Source: Actinacidiphila guanduensis (GTDB lineage: Bacteria > Actinomycetota > Actinomycetes > Streptomycetales > Streptomycetaceae). From it: a stretch of DNA of 64,000 nt. The notes under the pieces were generated by a model. The model was given only the letters and a program-made list of their open reading frames with translations. It searched no databases and was not told where the DNA came from. Positions within the stretch are counted from its first letter, which is position 1. Each line of letters starts with the position of its first letter. The position numbers and the translations under genes were made by a program. The DNA lies in contig NZ_FNIE01000003.1 in NCBI RefSeq assembly GCF_900103985.1, positions 558,001 to 622,000 of the forward strand. The letters run 5' to 3'. Of this stretch, positions 24,911 through 33,105 are shown piece after piece.

Positions 24911-26487
24911 GGGGTGGGGGGCTGTTCGTCGGGGGTGCTGGCGTGGGCGTGGATGGTGAGGGGGAAGTCGACGGCTCCCGGGAAGAGGACGGGGACCTTC
25001 AGGCCGAGGGTGGCGGTGACCTGGGCGGTCGCGGAGTCGTGGGTGATGTCGGGGCCCTGGAGGGAGGAGGACCAGGCGCCGGGGAGGTCGCTGCGGGCGG
25101 CGGCGCCGGGGTCGGCGCCCACGGCGGCGGCGCGGGCGGCCTCGTCGGCGGCGTTGCCCGCGAGGGTGAAGGTGTAGCCGGCCAGGACGGCCTGCCAGAC
25201 GAGGATGAGCGTGATCAGGATGATCGGCGTCATCCCGAGCGTCTCCAGGACGACCTGGCCGCGGTCGCGTTCGGAGCGGCGCAGCCGCTTGCCGGGGCGG
25301 CCGGGCGGCGCCGTCCCGGTGGCCAGGCCGAGTTCGCCGGCCAGGGCGCGGATGCCGGCCCGTACGGTGGAGCGCGCGTCGAGGTCGTGGAGGCGCCCGG
25401 CATCGATGACGGCCTGCAACTCCCGGAAGGCGGCGGGGATCACGGAGCCGGCCACGCGGGTGCCGGTGATGCGGGCGACGAGCGAGGGCTGGATCTCGCT
25501 GCCGCGGGTGTGGCGGTTGACCACCGAGGTGGTGTCCTGCGGCTTGCGGATCTGCAGCCGGTCCCACATGCGGACCATCCGCTTGGCCGCGCGCACCGCG
25601 ACGACGTCGGGCGTGGTGACGAGCACGGCGGCGTCCGCCGTTTCCACCGCGACCGCGTTGGCGCTGGTCATCTGGGTGCCGCAGTCCACGATGACGACCT
25701 CGTAGCGCTGCCGCAGGGCGGCCAGGACCAGCCGGACCGAGCGGTCGGTGACCTCCTCGCCGCGCTCGCCGTCGGCGGGGGCGAGCAGCAGGGCGGGGCC
25801 GGACTCGTGGACGTACATGGCGTCGTTGAGGACGCGCGAGGAGACGTCGGCGATGTCGGCGAGGTCGGCGACCGAGCGGCGGAACTGCACGTCGAGGTAG
25901 GAGGCGACGTCGCCGCCCTGCAGGTCGAGGTCGACCAGGGCGGTGGAGCGGCCGGACGCGTGGGCGGCCAGGGCGAGTTGGACGGCGATGACGGTGGTGC
26001 CGACCCCGCCCTTGGCGCCGGCGATCGCCACCATGGTGCCGCCGGTGACGGCGGGCAGGGCGGTGCGGCCGGGGGCCAGGTGCCGCCGTACGCCGCCCGC
26101 CCAGGACGCGGCGGCCTCCACGCGGGCGCCCAACTCGTCGTAGTTGAGCGGGAGTCCGACGACGCCGCGGGCGCCGGCGGTCATCGCGGCGGCGAGTGTG
26201 GCGGGGCCGGGGTCGGCGGTGAGCAGCACCACGCCGACCGCGGGGAAGCGCAGGGCGACCTCGCGGACGAGGTCGAGCGCGGGCATGGGGCCGATCACGT
26301 CGTGGACGACGACGACCTCGGGGAGTTCGTCCAGGCCGGTCTCGGCAGCGCGGGAGAGGGTGTCGAGCAGCGCGGTGGAGTCCCGTGCGGGGGGCGCGGG
26401 TTCGGCGCCGGGCAACTGCCCGAGCAGCCCGGTCAGGGCCCGGGCCGCGTCCGCGTCGCCGGTGCCGGGCAGGATGCGCACGGTCAC
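24907..26487 (-). CDS. TadZ/CpaE ATPase fused to a TadE-like pseudopilin
   Basis: A 526-aa fusion. Residues about 1-135 are a receiver-like domain (VVVVHDVIGPMPALDLVREVALRFPAVGVVLLT). Residues about 150-385 are a ParA/MinD-type ATPase with deviant Walker A AGAKGGVGTT, then ALVDLDLQGGDVASYLD and VVIVDCGTQM, as in TadZ/CpaE proteins that place the pilus machine at a cell site. A basic linker (GKRLRRSERDRG) leads to a pseudopilin module: G|QVVLETLGMTPIILITLILVWQAVL with Glu at +5, then a stem and a small domain to the end. No stop or frameshift separates the halves. The C-terminal module would be released only if prepilin peptidase cuts the fusion. It starts at ATG 26487 and its stop overlaps tadE. 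Confidence 0.85.
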   Translation of the reverse strand: MTVRILPGTGDADAARALTGLLGQLPGAEPAPPARDSTALLDTLSRAAETGLDELPEVVVVHDVIGPMPALDLVREVALRFPAVGVVLLTADPGPATLAAAMTAGARGVVGLPLNYDELGARVEAAASWAGGVRRHLAPGRTALPAVTGGTMVAIAGAKGGVGTTVIAVQLALAAHASGRSTALVDLDLQGGDVASYLDVQFRRSVADLADIADVSSRVLNDAMYVHESGPALLLAPADGERGEEVTDRSVRLVLAALRQRYEVVIVDCGTQMTSANAVAVETADAAVLVTTPDVVAVRAAKRMVRMWDRLQIRKPQDTTSVVNRHTRGSEIQPSLVARITGTRVAGSVIPAAFRELQAVIDAGRLHDLDARSTVRAGIRALAGELGLATGTAPPGRPGKRLRRSERDRGQVVLETLGMTPIILITLILVWQAVLAGYTFTLAGNAADEAARAAAVGADPGAAARSDLPGAWSSSLQGPDITHDSATAQVTATLGLKVPVLFPGAVDFPLTIHAHASTPDEQPPTP

Positions 26488-26530
26488 GGCTGCCTCCCTT
26501 CGCCGGCCGGGCGCAGCGGCCGGCCGGGCC

Positions 26531-27250
26531 TCATCGGGTGCTCCCGGCGGTGTCCCCGGCCAGGGTGTAGGTGCGCTGGCTCTGCGGCGGCACTGCGGTG
26601 TCGCCGGGGGCGACCAGCGCCAGGCGGACGTGTTCGGCGAACGACTCGGCGTAGGCGACGCGTTGGGCGTCCTCGGCGTCGAGCGCGAAGGTGATCGGGA
26701 CGCCCTCCTCGGAGAGCCGCTGAGCGTCCTGGTTCTTGTCGAACGCCTTGATCTCGCCGACGTCGAGCACCTGCGCGTCGGTGACGATGATCTTCGAGAC
26801 GTCGGGGTCGGTGTCCTTGCGGCCGGCGAAGGTGGCGAAGATGTTCACCCGGGCGCCAGGGGTGATCTTGCCGGCGACACCGGTCTCCGCGTCGATCATG
26901 ATGGCGATCTCCATCTGGCCGGGCGTCAGCCGGGGCCGGGCGGCGACCATGTCGGACTCCAGCAGGGAGCCCTTCTTCAGCGGCACCGCGGCGATCTTCC
27001 CCTGCAGCTGGCCGAGGTCGCGCACCGCGGTGTCGGGCAGCCAGCGCTTGGGCACGGATATCCGGTGCAGCTTGGCGGTGTCCAGCGCGGTGTACGCGGG
27101 CACGTCCGCGGACAACTCGTACGCCGTGACCTTCGAGCCGACCTGTGAGCGCGCGTCGCCGACGACGGCGACGACCCCGGCGAAGGCGGCCACCGCGCAG
27201 ATCACGGAGACCACCAGCAGGACGGCACCACGGCGCTGACGTGAGTTCAT
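26531..27250 (-). CDS. cpaB: CpaB/RcpC-like Flp pilus assembly protein
   Basis: A 239-aa protein with an N-terminal membrane anchor (GAVLLVVSVICAVAAFAGVVAVVG) and an extracytoplasmic SAF-like beta-clip domain (VPAYTALDTAKLHRISVPKRWLP, then LKKGSLLESDMV). It continues with a C-terminal RcpC domain (MEIAIMIDAETGVAGKITPGARVNIFATF). In Tad systems CpaB interacts with the wall or secretin. Here, with no outer membrane, it probably acts in the wall zone. ATG 27250 has AGGTGCGA upstream. A GTG at 27262 is an alternative. It is 12 bp after the zinc-ribbon gene and 43 bp before the tadZ-tadE fusion. Confidence 0.9.
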   Translation of the reverse strand: MNSRQRRGAVLLVVSVICAVAAFAGVVAVVGDARSQVGSKVTAYELSADVPAYTALDTAKLHRISVPKRWLPDTAVRDLGQLQGKIAAVPLKKGSLLESDMVAARPRLTPGQMEIAIMIDAETGVAGKITPGARVNIFATFAGRKDTDPDVSKIIVTDAQVLDVGEIKAFDKNQDAQRLSEEGVPITFALDAEDAQRVAYAESFAEHVRLALVAPGDTAVPPQSQRTYTLAGDTAGSTR

Positions 27251-27262
27251 GTGCGGTCGCAC

Positions 27263-28108
27263 CTATCGCTTGTGGGGTTCGAGTTGGGGGCGGCGGGGTG
27301 TCTCGACGGACTGCCGGGCGGCGGCCGCGTGCTTGGCCGGGGCGGCGCGCTCCCCGATCCGGGTGGCGCAGAAGAGGCACTGGTCGCCGATCACCTCCAG
27401 GCCGCACCAGGTGCAGGTGTCCCGCCGTACGGAGGTGACCAGTTGGTAGAGCATGCCGACGTCGCCGATGTAGGCGGTGAACTCCACCAGGCGCGAAGTG
27501 CCCCACCAGCGGGCGGAGTCGGGGGGCAGCGGCAGCTCGCGAAGGTGCTGGGTGCCCCATCCGGCGGCCAGCGGGCCGGCGATCCAGGCGGGGTCCAGGG
27601 CGTTGCCGGCGACGGCGAGCTGGGTCCGGTACGAGGGTCCGGGCGGCACGTGGGCGGGGTCGGCCTCGCCGAGGTAGGGCTCGGGGTGCGCGAGGACGGC
27701 GAAGTGCCGCCCGGGCACAAGGGACTTCATGTGGGTGCCCACACCGACGGGTACCCGGTCGAGCCGGGCCACCGAGGCGAGCAGCGCGCCGGAGTGCAGG
27801 TAGTACGAGAGCAGCCGGGCGGCGCCGGCGAGCACGCCGGGGCCGAGGTCGGTGCCGGACAGCTGGCGCAGCTGCTCGCCGAGCAGGGTGCGGGCCAGCG
27901 GCGGCAGGGTGAGCGGCACGATCGCGATCCGGTCGCCCTCCAGGGCGGAGCGGACCGTGTGCATCCGGCGCCGGGCGGGGTCGGCCGGGTCGTCGGGGGC
28001 GAGCGCGATGACGTGCCCGTGCGCGTCGAGGGCGGCCGAGGCGCGCATGATGTGCTCCTCCAGCGGGAGCGCGAGGTCCTCCGAGGTCACCGTGAACACG
28101 CTCGGCAT
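27263..28108 (-). CDS. Conserved zinc-ribbon protein, first gene of the Tad operon
   Basis: A 281-aa protein of unknown function. The N-terminal 230 residues form an apparently globular domain without a motif I recognise (PSVFTVTSEDLALPLEEHIMRASAAL..., SYYLHSGALLASVARLDRVPVGVGTHMKSLVPGRHFAVLAHPEPYLGEAD). A C-terminal zinc ribbon follows, CTWCGLEVIGDQCLFC (two CxxC pairs), then a basic Pro-rich tail. No signal peptide or membrane segment is visible, so it is probably cytoplasmic. It leads the pilus operon, 12 bp before cpaB, and may regulate or assist assembly. Nothing more specific can be supported. Confidence 0.75.
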   Translation of the reverse strand: MPSVFTVTSEDLALPLEEHIMRASAALDAHGHVIALAPDDPADPARRRMHTVRSALEGDRIAIVPLTLPPLARTLLGEQLRQLSGTDLGPGVLAGAARLLSYYLHSGALLASVARLDRVPVGVGTHMKSLVPGRHFAVLAHPEPYLGEADPAHVPPGPSYRTQLAVAGNALDPAWIAGPLAAGWGTQHLRELPLPPDSARWWGTSRLVEFTAYIGDVGMLYQLVTSVRRDTCTWCGLEVIGDQCLFCATRIGERAAPAKHAAAARQSVETPRRPQLEPHKR

Positions 28109-28253
28109 ACGGCTCCCCTCCCCATCTGCGCGCGGCGGACCCGTCCGACGGGGTCCACCTGGCCATACGCGGTCGTCAGCTTATCGATGTGTAGCGGGCC
28201 GGGCGCGGAAAGTCGCGGATCGGTCCGTGAACGGACGGTGTCCGGCAGAGGTC

Positions 28254-28278
28254 TTGACAACCCCATTGGTCTGGACCA
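28254..28278 (+). promoter_or_regulatory. Chitinase promoter with DasR-like dre site
   Basis: TTGACA (28254-28259) is a good -35 element. TGGTCTGGACCA (28267-28278) differs by one base from the palindromic core TGGTCTAGACCA of DasR-responsive elements known in Streptomyces chitin genes. The site lies where it would block the promoter. The -10 box is not clear. Confidence 0.7.
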
Positions 28279-28406
28279 GCTTTCTCCATGGTGGCCCTGT
28301 TCCTCGTGTCCATGCCATCGATGCCCTCCATGTCCGTCGCGCCATCCGCCCTCCCGTCACCCGCGCACCCCGCCACTCCCCAACTCCTTGCCCCCAGGAG
28401 GCAGTC

Positions 28407-29936
28407 GTGGAACGTGCTCCGCACGCAGAGCAAGGGCGCCCCGCCCGCTCCAGATCCCTCGTCAGGCGCCGGCTGCTCGCCGGGCTGAGCGGCGCCGCCG
28501 TGATCGGCTCCGGCGTCGCCCTGGTCACCGTCGGCAGCGCCGACGCCGCCACCACCAACCTGGTGGCCAACTCCGGCTACGAGTCCGGGCTCTCCGGCTG
28601 GACGTGCAGTGCCGGCAGCGGCACCACGGTCAGCAGCCCCGTGCACTCCGGCAGTTCGGCGCTGAAGGCCACGCCGTCGGGCAGCGACGACGCCCAGTGC
28701 TCGCAGACGATCAGCGTGCAGCCCAACTCCCAGTACACGCTGAGCGCCTGGGTGGAGGGCTCCTACGTCTACCTCGGCGCCACCGGCACCGGCGGCACCG
28801 ACCCGTCCACCTGGACCCCGGGCGCCTCCTCGTACACCCAGCTCAGCGTGAACTTCACCACCGGCGCGAGCACCACCTCGGTGACCGTCTACACCCACGG
28901 CTGGTACGCCCAACCCGCCTACTACGCCGACGACGTGACGCTCTCCGGCCCCGGCGGCACCGGCACGACGCCGCCCACCACGCCCCCCACCACGCCGCCG
29001 ACCACCCCGCCCACGACGCCGCCCACCACTCCCCCGACCTCGCCGCCGGCGGGCAACCTGCCCAAGCACGTGGTGACCGGCTACTGGCAGGACTTCAACA
29101 ACGGCGCCGCCGTGCAAACCATCGCGCAGGTGCAGAACCAGTACGACATCATCGCGGTGGCCTTCGCCGACGCCACGACCACGCCCGGCGCGGTCTCCTT
29201 CACCCTTGACCCGTCGCTGAACTACAGCACGGCGCAGTTCAAGGCGGACATCGCGGCCAAGCAGGCGGCCGGCAAGAAGGTCGTCATCTCCGTCGGCGGG
29301 CAGAACGGCACCATCTCGGTGCGCGACTCCGCCTCGGCGACCAACTTCGCCAACAGTGTCTACAGCCTGATGCAGACCTACGGCTTCAACGGGGTCGACA
29401 TCGATCTGGAGAACGGCATCGACCCGACGTACATGTCGCAGGCGCTGCGCAACCTCAGCGCGAAGGCGGGCTCGGGCCTGATCATCACCATGGCCCCGCA
29501 GACCATCGACATGCTCTCGCCGTCGAGCGACTACCTGGCCACAGCGCTGAAGATCAAGGACATCCTCACCGTCGTCAACACCCAGTACTACAACAGCGGT
29601 TCGATGAACGGCTGCGACGGCGGGGTCTACAGCCAGGGCACGGTGGACTTCATCACCACGCTCGCCTGCACCGCGATCCAGGCCGGCCTCGCGCCCTCGC
29701 AGGTGGGCATCGGCACCCCGGCGTCCACCAGCGCGGCCGGCTCCGGCTACGTCTCCCCGTCCGTGGTGGACAACGCGCTGGACTGCCTCGCCCAGGGCAC
29801 CGGCTGCGGCTCCTTCCACCCGCCGGCCAAGTGGCCCACCATCCGCGGCGCGATGACCTGGTCCACCAACTGGGACGCGTCGAACGGCAACTCCTGGTCC
29901 AACACGGTGGGCGCGCACGTCCACGGCATGGCCTGA
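28407..29936 (+). CDS. Secreted GH18 chitinase with carbohydrate-binding module
   Basis: A 509-aa extracellular enzyme that hydrolyses chitin. GTG 28407 follows AGGAGG. The signal peptide has a twin-arginine-like SLVRRRLLAGLSG start. Residues about 52-185 are a beta-sandwich binding module (TNLVANSGYESGLSGWTC... YYADDVTLSG). A Pro/Thr linker (28969-29049, TPPT repeats) follows. The GH18 catalytic domain has the SxGG strand KKVVISVGGQNG and the catalytic DxDxE motif GVDIDLE (D331, D333, E335), plus the strand ITMAPQT and the C-terminal MTWSTNWD. The layout matches Streptomyces family 18 chitinases of the ChiC/ChiB type. The dre-like site suggests control by N-acetylglucosamine signalling through DasR. 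Confidence 0.93.
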   Translation: MERAPHAEQGRPARSRSLVRRRLLAGLSGAAVIGSGVALVTVGSADAATTNLVANSGYESGLSGWTCSAGSGTTVSSPVHSGSSALKATPSGSDDAQCSQTISVQPNSQYTLSAWVEGSYVYLGATGTGGTDPSTWTPGASSYTQLSVNFTTGASTTSVTVYTHGWYAQPAYYADDVTLSGPGGTGTTPPTTPPTTPPTTPPTTPPTTPPTSPPAGNLPKHVVTGYWQDFNNGAAVQTIAQVQNQYDIIAVAFADATTTPGAVSFTLDPSLNYSTAQFKADIAAKQAAGKKVVISVGGQNGTISVRDSASATNFANSVYSLMQTYGFNGVDIDLENGIDPTYMSQALRNLSAKAGSGLIITMAPQTIDMLSPSSDYLATALKIKDILTVVNTQYYNSGSMNGCDGGVYSQGTVDFITTLACTAIQAGLAPSQVGIGTPASTSAAGSGYVSPSVVDNALDCLAQGTGCGSFHPPAKWPTIRGAMTWSTNWDASNGNSWSNTVGAHVHGMA

Positions 29937-30013
29937 GCGGAAGCCGGGGACGCCCGAAAGCGCACGAGAACGCCCGAGAACGCAGGAGCAGTGCGGCAGT
30001 AGGGCCGGAACAA

Positions 30014-30053
30014 CCGAACGGCGTCCCCCGCGCAACGGGGGGGCGCCGTTCGG
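30014..30053. terminator. Terminator between chitinase and RidA genes
   Basis: 16-bp stem (30014-30029 and 30038-30053) with one G-T pair and an 8-nt loop, between convergent genes. A second G/C-rich palindrome follows near 30098-30118. Confidence 0.8.
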
Positions 30054-30118
30054 CGTGTTCGGACCGGCAGCGGGTCCGGCAGCCGGGCCGTTCGACCGGA
30101 CCGGCGGCCGGTCCGGGG

Positions 30119-30529
30119 TCAGCCCAGGACGGCCAGCGCGTCGATCTCGACCAGCAGACCGGCCGGCAGGCCCACGTAGACCGTGGTGCGGGCGGCGGGC
30201 GGCTGCTCCAGCTCGGCGAAGAAGTCGTCGTAGAGGGCGTTGAACTCCGCGAAGTGCGCGGTGTCGGTGAGGTAGACGCGGACCATCACGACGTCCTCGA
30301 AGGTGGCGCCGCCGGCCTCCAGCACGGAGCGGACGTTGGCCAGGGTCTGCAGGACCTGCTCGCGCAGCGTCGGGCCCGCGGGCGTCGGCGGCTGCCCCTC
30401 CACCGCGGGCAGGAAGCCGACCTGGCCCGCGACTTGGAGGATGTTGCCCTTGCGGACGCCGTGCGAGAACCGCGCGGGCGGCGCGGTGTGGGTGGGCGGG
30501 GTGATCGCGGTCTTGGTCAGGTCGCTCAC
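30119..30529 (-). CDS. RidA/YjgF-family enamine/imine deaminase
   Basis: A 136-aa RidA-family protein from GTG 30529. It hydrolyses reactive enamine/imine intermediates released by PLP enzymes. Family hallmarks are KGNILQVAGQVGF, the QVLQTLANVRSVLEAGGATFEDVVMVRVYLTD core with the substrate-binding Arg, and PARTTVYVGLPAGLLVEIDALAVL. It lies downstream of the IclR gene (173-bp gap) and close to a PLP-dependent D-amino-acid enzyme, which would produce the 2-aminoacrylate-type intermediates this family removes. It is probably part of the same regulon. Confidence 0.9.
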   Translation of the reverse strand: MSDLTKTAITPPTHTAPPARFSHGVRKGNILQVAGQVGFLPAVEGQPPTPAGPTLREQVLQTLANVRSVLEAGGATFEDVVMVRVYLTDTAHFAEFNALYDDFFAELEQPPAARTTVYVGLPAGLLVEIDALAVLG

Positions 30530-30702
30530 GGTCGGTGTCCTCGGTGGTTCGTAGCGGGAGAGTTCGCAGCGGAGTGTGCGCGGCAGGGAAGTAGGGTGCG
30601 GAGGAGGGCGGTTCGGGCAGGCAGTCCGGGGCGGGCAGACACGGCCGACAGCGCGGCAATGGACGGAGCCGTCGAGGGGCCGAAGTGCCAAGGGGCCGGA
30701 GG

Positions 30703-31470
30703 CTAGGGGGAGTTCGCGGGCCCGGCGGGTGCGGTCCCGGACAGCTCGCGGCTGATCGCCTCGGCGGTGCGCAGCACTTGGGGCCGCAGCCGCAGCAACT
30801 CCTCGGCGGTGACCACGACGTTGGGCGCCGAGATCGACATCGCCGCGCACACCCGACCGTCGGGGCCGCGGATCGGCGCGCCCACGCAGTTGATGGACTC
30901 CTCGTGGCCGCCGAGGTCTTGTGCCCAGCCCTGCTCGCGGACCCGGGCCAGTTCGGCGAGGAAGGCGGCCGCGTCCGGGGTGGAGCCGGGGGTGTAGCGC
31001 GGGTACTCCAACCGCTCGGCGAGCGCGCGGCGTTCGGGCTCGGGCAGGTCGGCGAGGAGCAGCTTGGCCACCGCGGCCACCGTGATCGCCACCGGCCGGC
31101 CGACCCGGGAGTACATCCGCACCGGATAGCGGCTGTCGACCTTGTCGATGTAGACCACCTCGCCCTGCTCGTGCACCGCCAGGTGCACCGTGTGGCCGGT
31201 GGCCTCGTTGAGCGCGACCAGGTGGGGGTGGGCGATCTCGCGGATGTCGAGGCTCTCCATGGCCTGCTGGGCGAGCGCGAACAGGGCGGCGCCCAGCCGG
31301 TAGCGCTGGTCCTGCTGGCGGTGGACCAGGCCGTGCGCATGCAGGGTGCGCAGCAGCCGCAGGGCGGTGGACTTGTGCACGTCGAGCCGCCGGGCGACCT
31401 GGTCGAGCCCGGCCGGGCCCTCAGCGAGCAGCGGCAGGATGCTCAGCGCGCGGTCGACGGTCTGGCTCAC
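30703..31470 (-). CDS. IclR-family transcriptional regulator
   Basis: A 255-aa regulator from GTG 31470, which overlaps the stop of the kinase gene (GTGA). The N-terminal winged helix is TVDRALSILPLLAEGPAGLDQVARRLDVHKSTALRLLRTL. The C-terminal ligand-binding domain is GAF-like (GHTVHLAVHEQGEVVYIDKVDSRYPVRMYSRVGRPVAITVAAVAKLLLA, then NCVGAPIRGPDGRVCAAMSISAP). The probable ligand is a sugar acid or amino-acid breakdown product, given the kinase and D-amino-acid genes beside it. The likely operator is the GTTGCAC palindrome in the divergent region at 33065-33092. Confidence 0.9.
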   Translation of the reverse strand: MSQTVDRALSILPLLAEGPAGLDQVARRLDVHKSTALRLLRTLHAHGLVHRQQDQRYRLGAALFALAQQAMESLDIREIAHPHLVALNEATGHTVHLAVHEQGEVVYIDKVDSRYPVRMYSRVGRPVAITVAAVAKLLLADLPEPERRALAERLEYPRYTPGSTPDAAAFLAELARVREQGWAQDLGGHEESINCVGAPIRGPDGRVCAAMSISAPNVVVTAEELLRLRPQVLRTAEAISRELSGTAPAGPANSP

Positions 31471-33008
31471 CCCGCCTCCCCCGTCGTCCAGCCCGGCGCC
31501 AAGTGCAGCGCGGCCCATGCCTCGTCGTCGAGCGCGACCAGCGCGTCGGCCCGGTCGCGGGCGGGTGGCTCCGCGAGGTCGCCGGGCACGGTCAGCGCGG
31601 CCGCGGCCATCAGGTGCCCGTGCCGCAGCCGGTCGCGCAGCGGCAGTCCGCGCAGGGTGGCGGACAGGAAACCGGCGGCGAAAGCGTCGCCCGCGCCGAC
31701 GTGCGCGACGACGTCCACGACGGGCGCGGGCACGTGCAGCCGTACGTCGGAAGCCCGGCCCGGGACCGCGGAGCCGGAACCGGCGGGGCCCGTACCGTCG
31801 GGGTGCACGCCGAAGCCCGAGGCCGTACGGCCGGAAGCGGCGGGGCCTGTACCGCGGGGGTCAGCAGCGGCGCCCGAGGCCGTACGGCCGGGAGCGGGGA
31901 GGCCGGAAGCGGTGGCGCCCGCGGTGGTGCTTCCCGAACTGCCGTACCCCACAAGGTCGTTGCCCTGCGTCTCGGCGGCGCCCGTCCCGGTCGCAGCCGC
32001 CGCCCCGGCCGAGGCGAAGGCCGTCGCGCCCAGCGCGCCCTGCTTGACCACCAGCACCGCCGGTTCCGGCAGCGCGGCCCGTACCGCGTCGGCGTCGGGC
32101 AGGCCCCAGGCGGCCTGCGCCTCGTCCTCGCCGACGAAGACGATGTCGCAGCCGCGGGCGAACTCGGCGAGCAGCAGCGGGTCCTGGCCGTGCCACAGGG
32201 CGGGCCGGTGGTTGACGTCGAAGGAGACCAGCGGGCGGCCCGGGGTGCGGGCGGTGAGCCGGTGCAGCAGGTCGCGGCAGGTGGGCGAGAGCGCTCCGGT
32301 GATGCCGGTCAGATGCAGCACCCGCCCGGCGTACACGTCCTCGTCGCGGATGAGGCCGGGCGCCATCGCGGCGGCGGCCGAGCCCTTGCGGTAGTAGACG
32401 ACCTCGCCGCGGCCGGGCTCGGCGGACAGCGTCTGGCTGCGCTCGCCCGCGGTGCGGAAGTAGATCCCGGTCGGCAGGTGCGGGTCGCGCTGCACGGCGC
32501 CGACGTCCACCCCGCTGGCCGCGATGGCGGCGAGCAGGTGGTCGCCGAAGCCGTCGGCGCCGACCCGGCTCACCCAGCGCACCCGGTGCCCGGCGCGGGC
32601 GAGGGTGCAGGCCACATTGGACTCGGCGCCGCCGATCGCCCGGTCGAAGGAGGGCACGTCGGCGAGTGGGCCGGGCGTGGTGGGTACGAAGGTGACCATG
32701 GACTCGCCGAGGCAGACGACGTCGAGGGGCCCGCCCCCGTCCGGGCCGCCGGGCGCGGGACCGGGCACAGGGCCGGGCGCACGACCGACCGCGTGACCGA
32801 TTGCGTGGCCGACCCCAAGCTCCGGCGCAGCGACGGGAGTTGCACCGGCCGCAGAGCCAGTCACCGAGCCGGCCGCAGAGCCGTTCACGCCCCCGGCCGC
32901 GCCACCCGCCCCGGGCCCGGCCGTCCTGTCCCCGGCCTCGCCCGCATCGGCGTTCGTCGAGGTGTTCGCTGCGCTCAACGCGGGCCTCGCTCCCCTCGGG
33001 ACGGACAC
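31467..33008 (-). CDS. PfkB-family sugar kinase with low-complexity insertions
   Basis: A 513-aa ribokinase-like enzyme, probably a 2-keto-3-deoxygluconate-type kinase. It has LDVVCLGESMVTFVPTTPGPLADVPSFDRAIGGAESNVACTLARAG at about 95, KTGIYFRT-like TGIYFRTAGERS, and the catalytic GAGD motif VAHVGAGDAFAAGFLS near 445. Two parts are unusual. The first 93 residues are Gly/Ala/Pro-rich and may include a misplaced start. A roughly 85-residue Gly/Ser/Thr/Ala insertion (about 337-425), including a tandem 19-residue repeat, splits the strand before the GAGD motif. The family is usually 310-340 aa, which equals this protein minus both segments. The insertion is in frame and the active-site residues are intact. 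Confidence 0.8.
   Translation of the reverse strand: MSVPRGARPALSAANTSTNADAGEAGDRTAGPGAGGAAGGVNGSAAGSVTGSAAGATPVAAPELGVGHAIGHAVGRAPGPVPGPAPGGPDGGGPLDVVCLGESMVTFVPTTPGPLADVPSFDRAIGGAESNVACTLARAGHRVRWVSRVGADGFGDHLLAAIAASGVDVGAVQRDPHLPTGIYFRTAGERSQTLSAEPGRGEVVYYRKGSAAAAMAPGLIRDEDVYAGRVLHLTGITGALSPTCRDLLHRLTARTPGRPLVSFDVNHRPALWHGQDPLLLAEFARGCDIVFVGEDEAQAAWGLPDADAVRAALPEPAVLVVKQGALGATAFASAGAAAATGTGAAETQGNDLVGYGSSGSTTAGATASGLPAPGRTASGAAADPRGTGPAASGRTASGFGVHPDGTGPAGSGSAVPGRASDVRLHVPAPVVDVVAHVGAGDAFAAGFLSATLRGLPLRDRLRHGHLMAAAALTVPGDLAEPPARDRADALVALDDEAWAALHLAPGWTTGEAG
31774..31887. repeat. 57-bp tandem repeat inside the kinase gene
   Basis: Two adjacent 57-bp units (31774-31830 and 31831-31887), each ending GCCCGAGGCCGTACGG, with a degenerate third start after 31888. 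Each unit encodes 19 residues beginning GRTASG. The length is a multiple of three and keeps the kinase in frame. Confidence 0.85.
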
Positions 33009-33064
33009 ACGGCCGCCGTTGACCCGGCGCCGACTCGGATGTTAGACAGCTCAAGCCAGCATAC

Positions 33065-33092
33065 GCAACGACCGTTGCACCATGTGCAACGG
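33065..33092. promoter_or_regulatory. Putative IclR operator in the divergent region
   Basis: CCGTTGCAC-CAT-GTGCAACGG is a perfect 9-bp inverted repeat (33072-33092). It overlaps a second dyad, GCAACG-AC-CGTTGC (33065-33078), making three half-sites. It lies between the kinase (-) and the D-amino-acid enzyme (+) genes, 14 bp before the latter's ATG. Symmetry and context suggest the neighbouring IclR protein binds here. Confidence 0.65.
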
Positions 33093-33105
33093 ATGAGGAG
33101 AGTGG

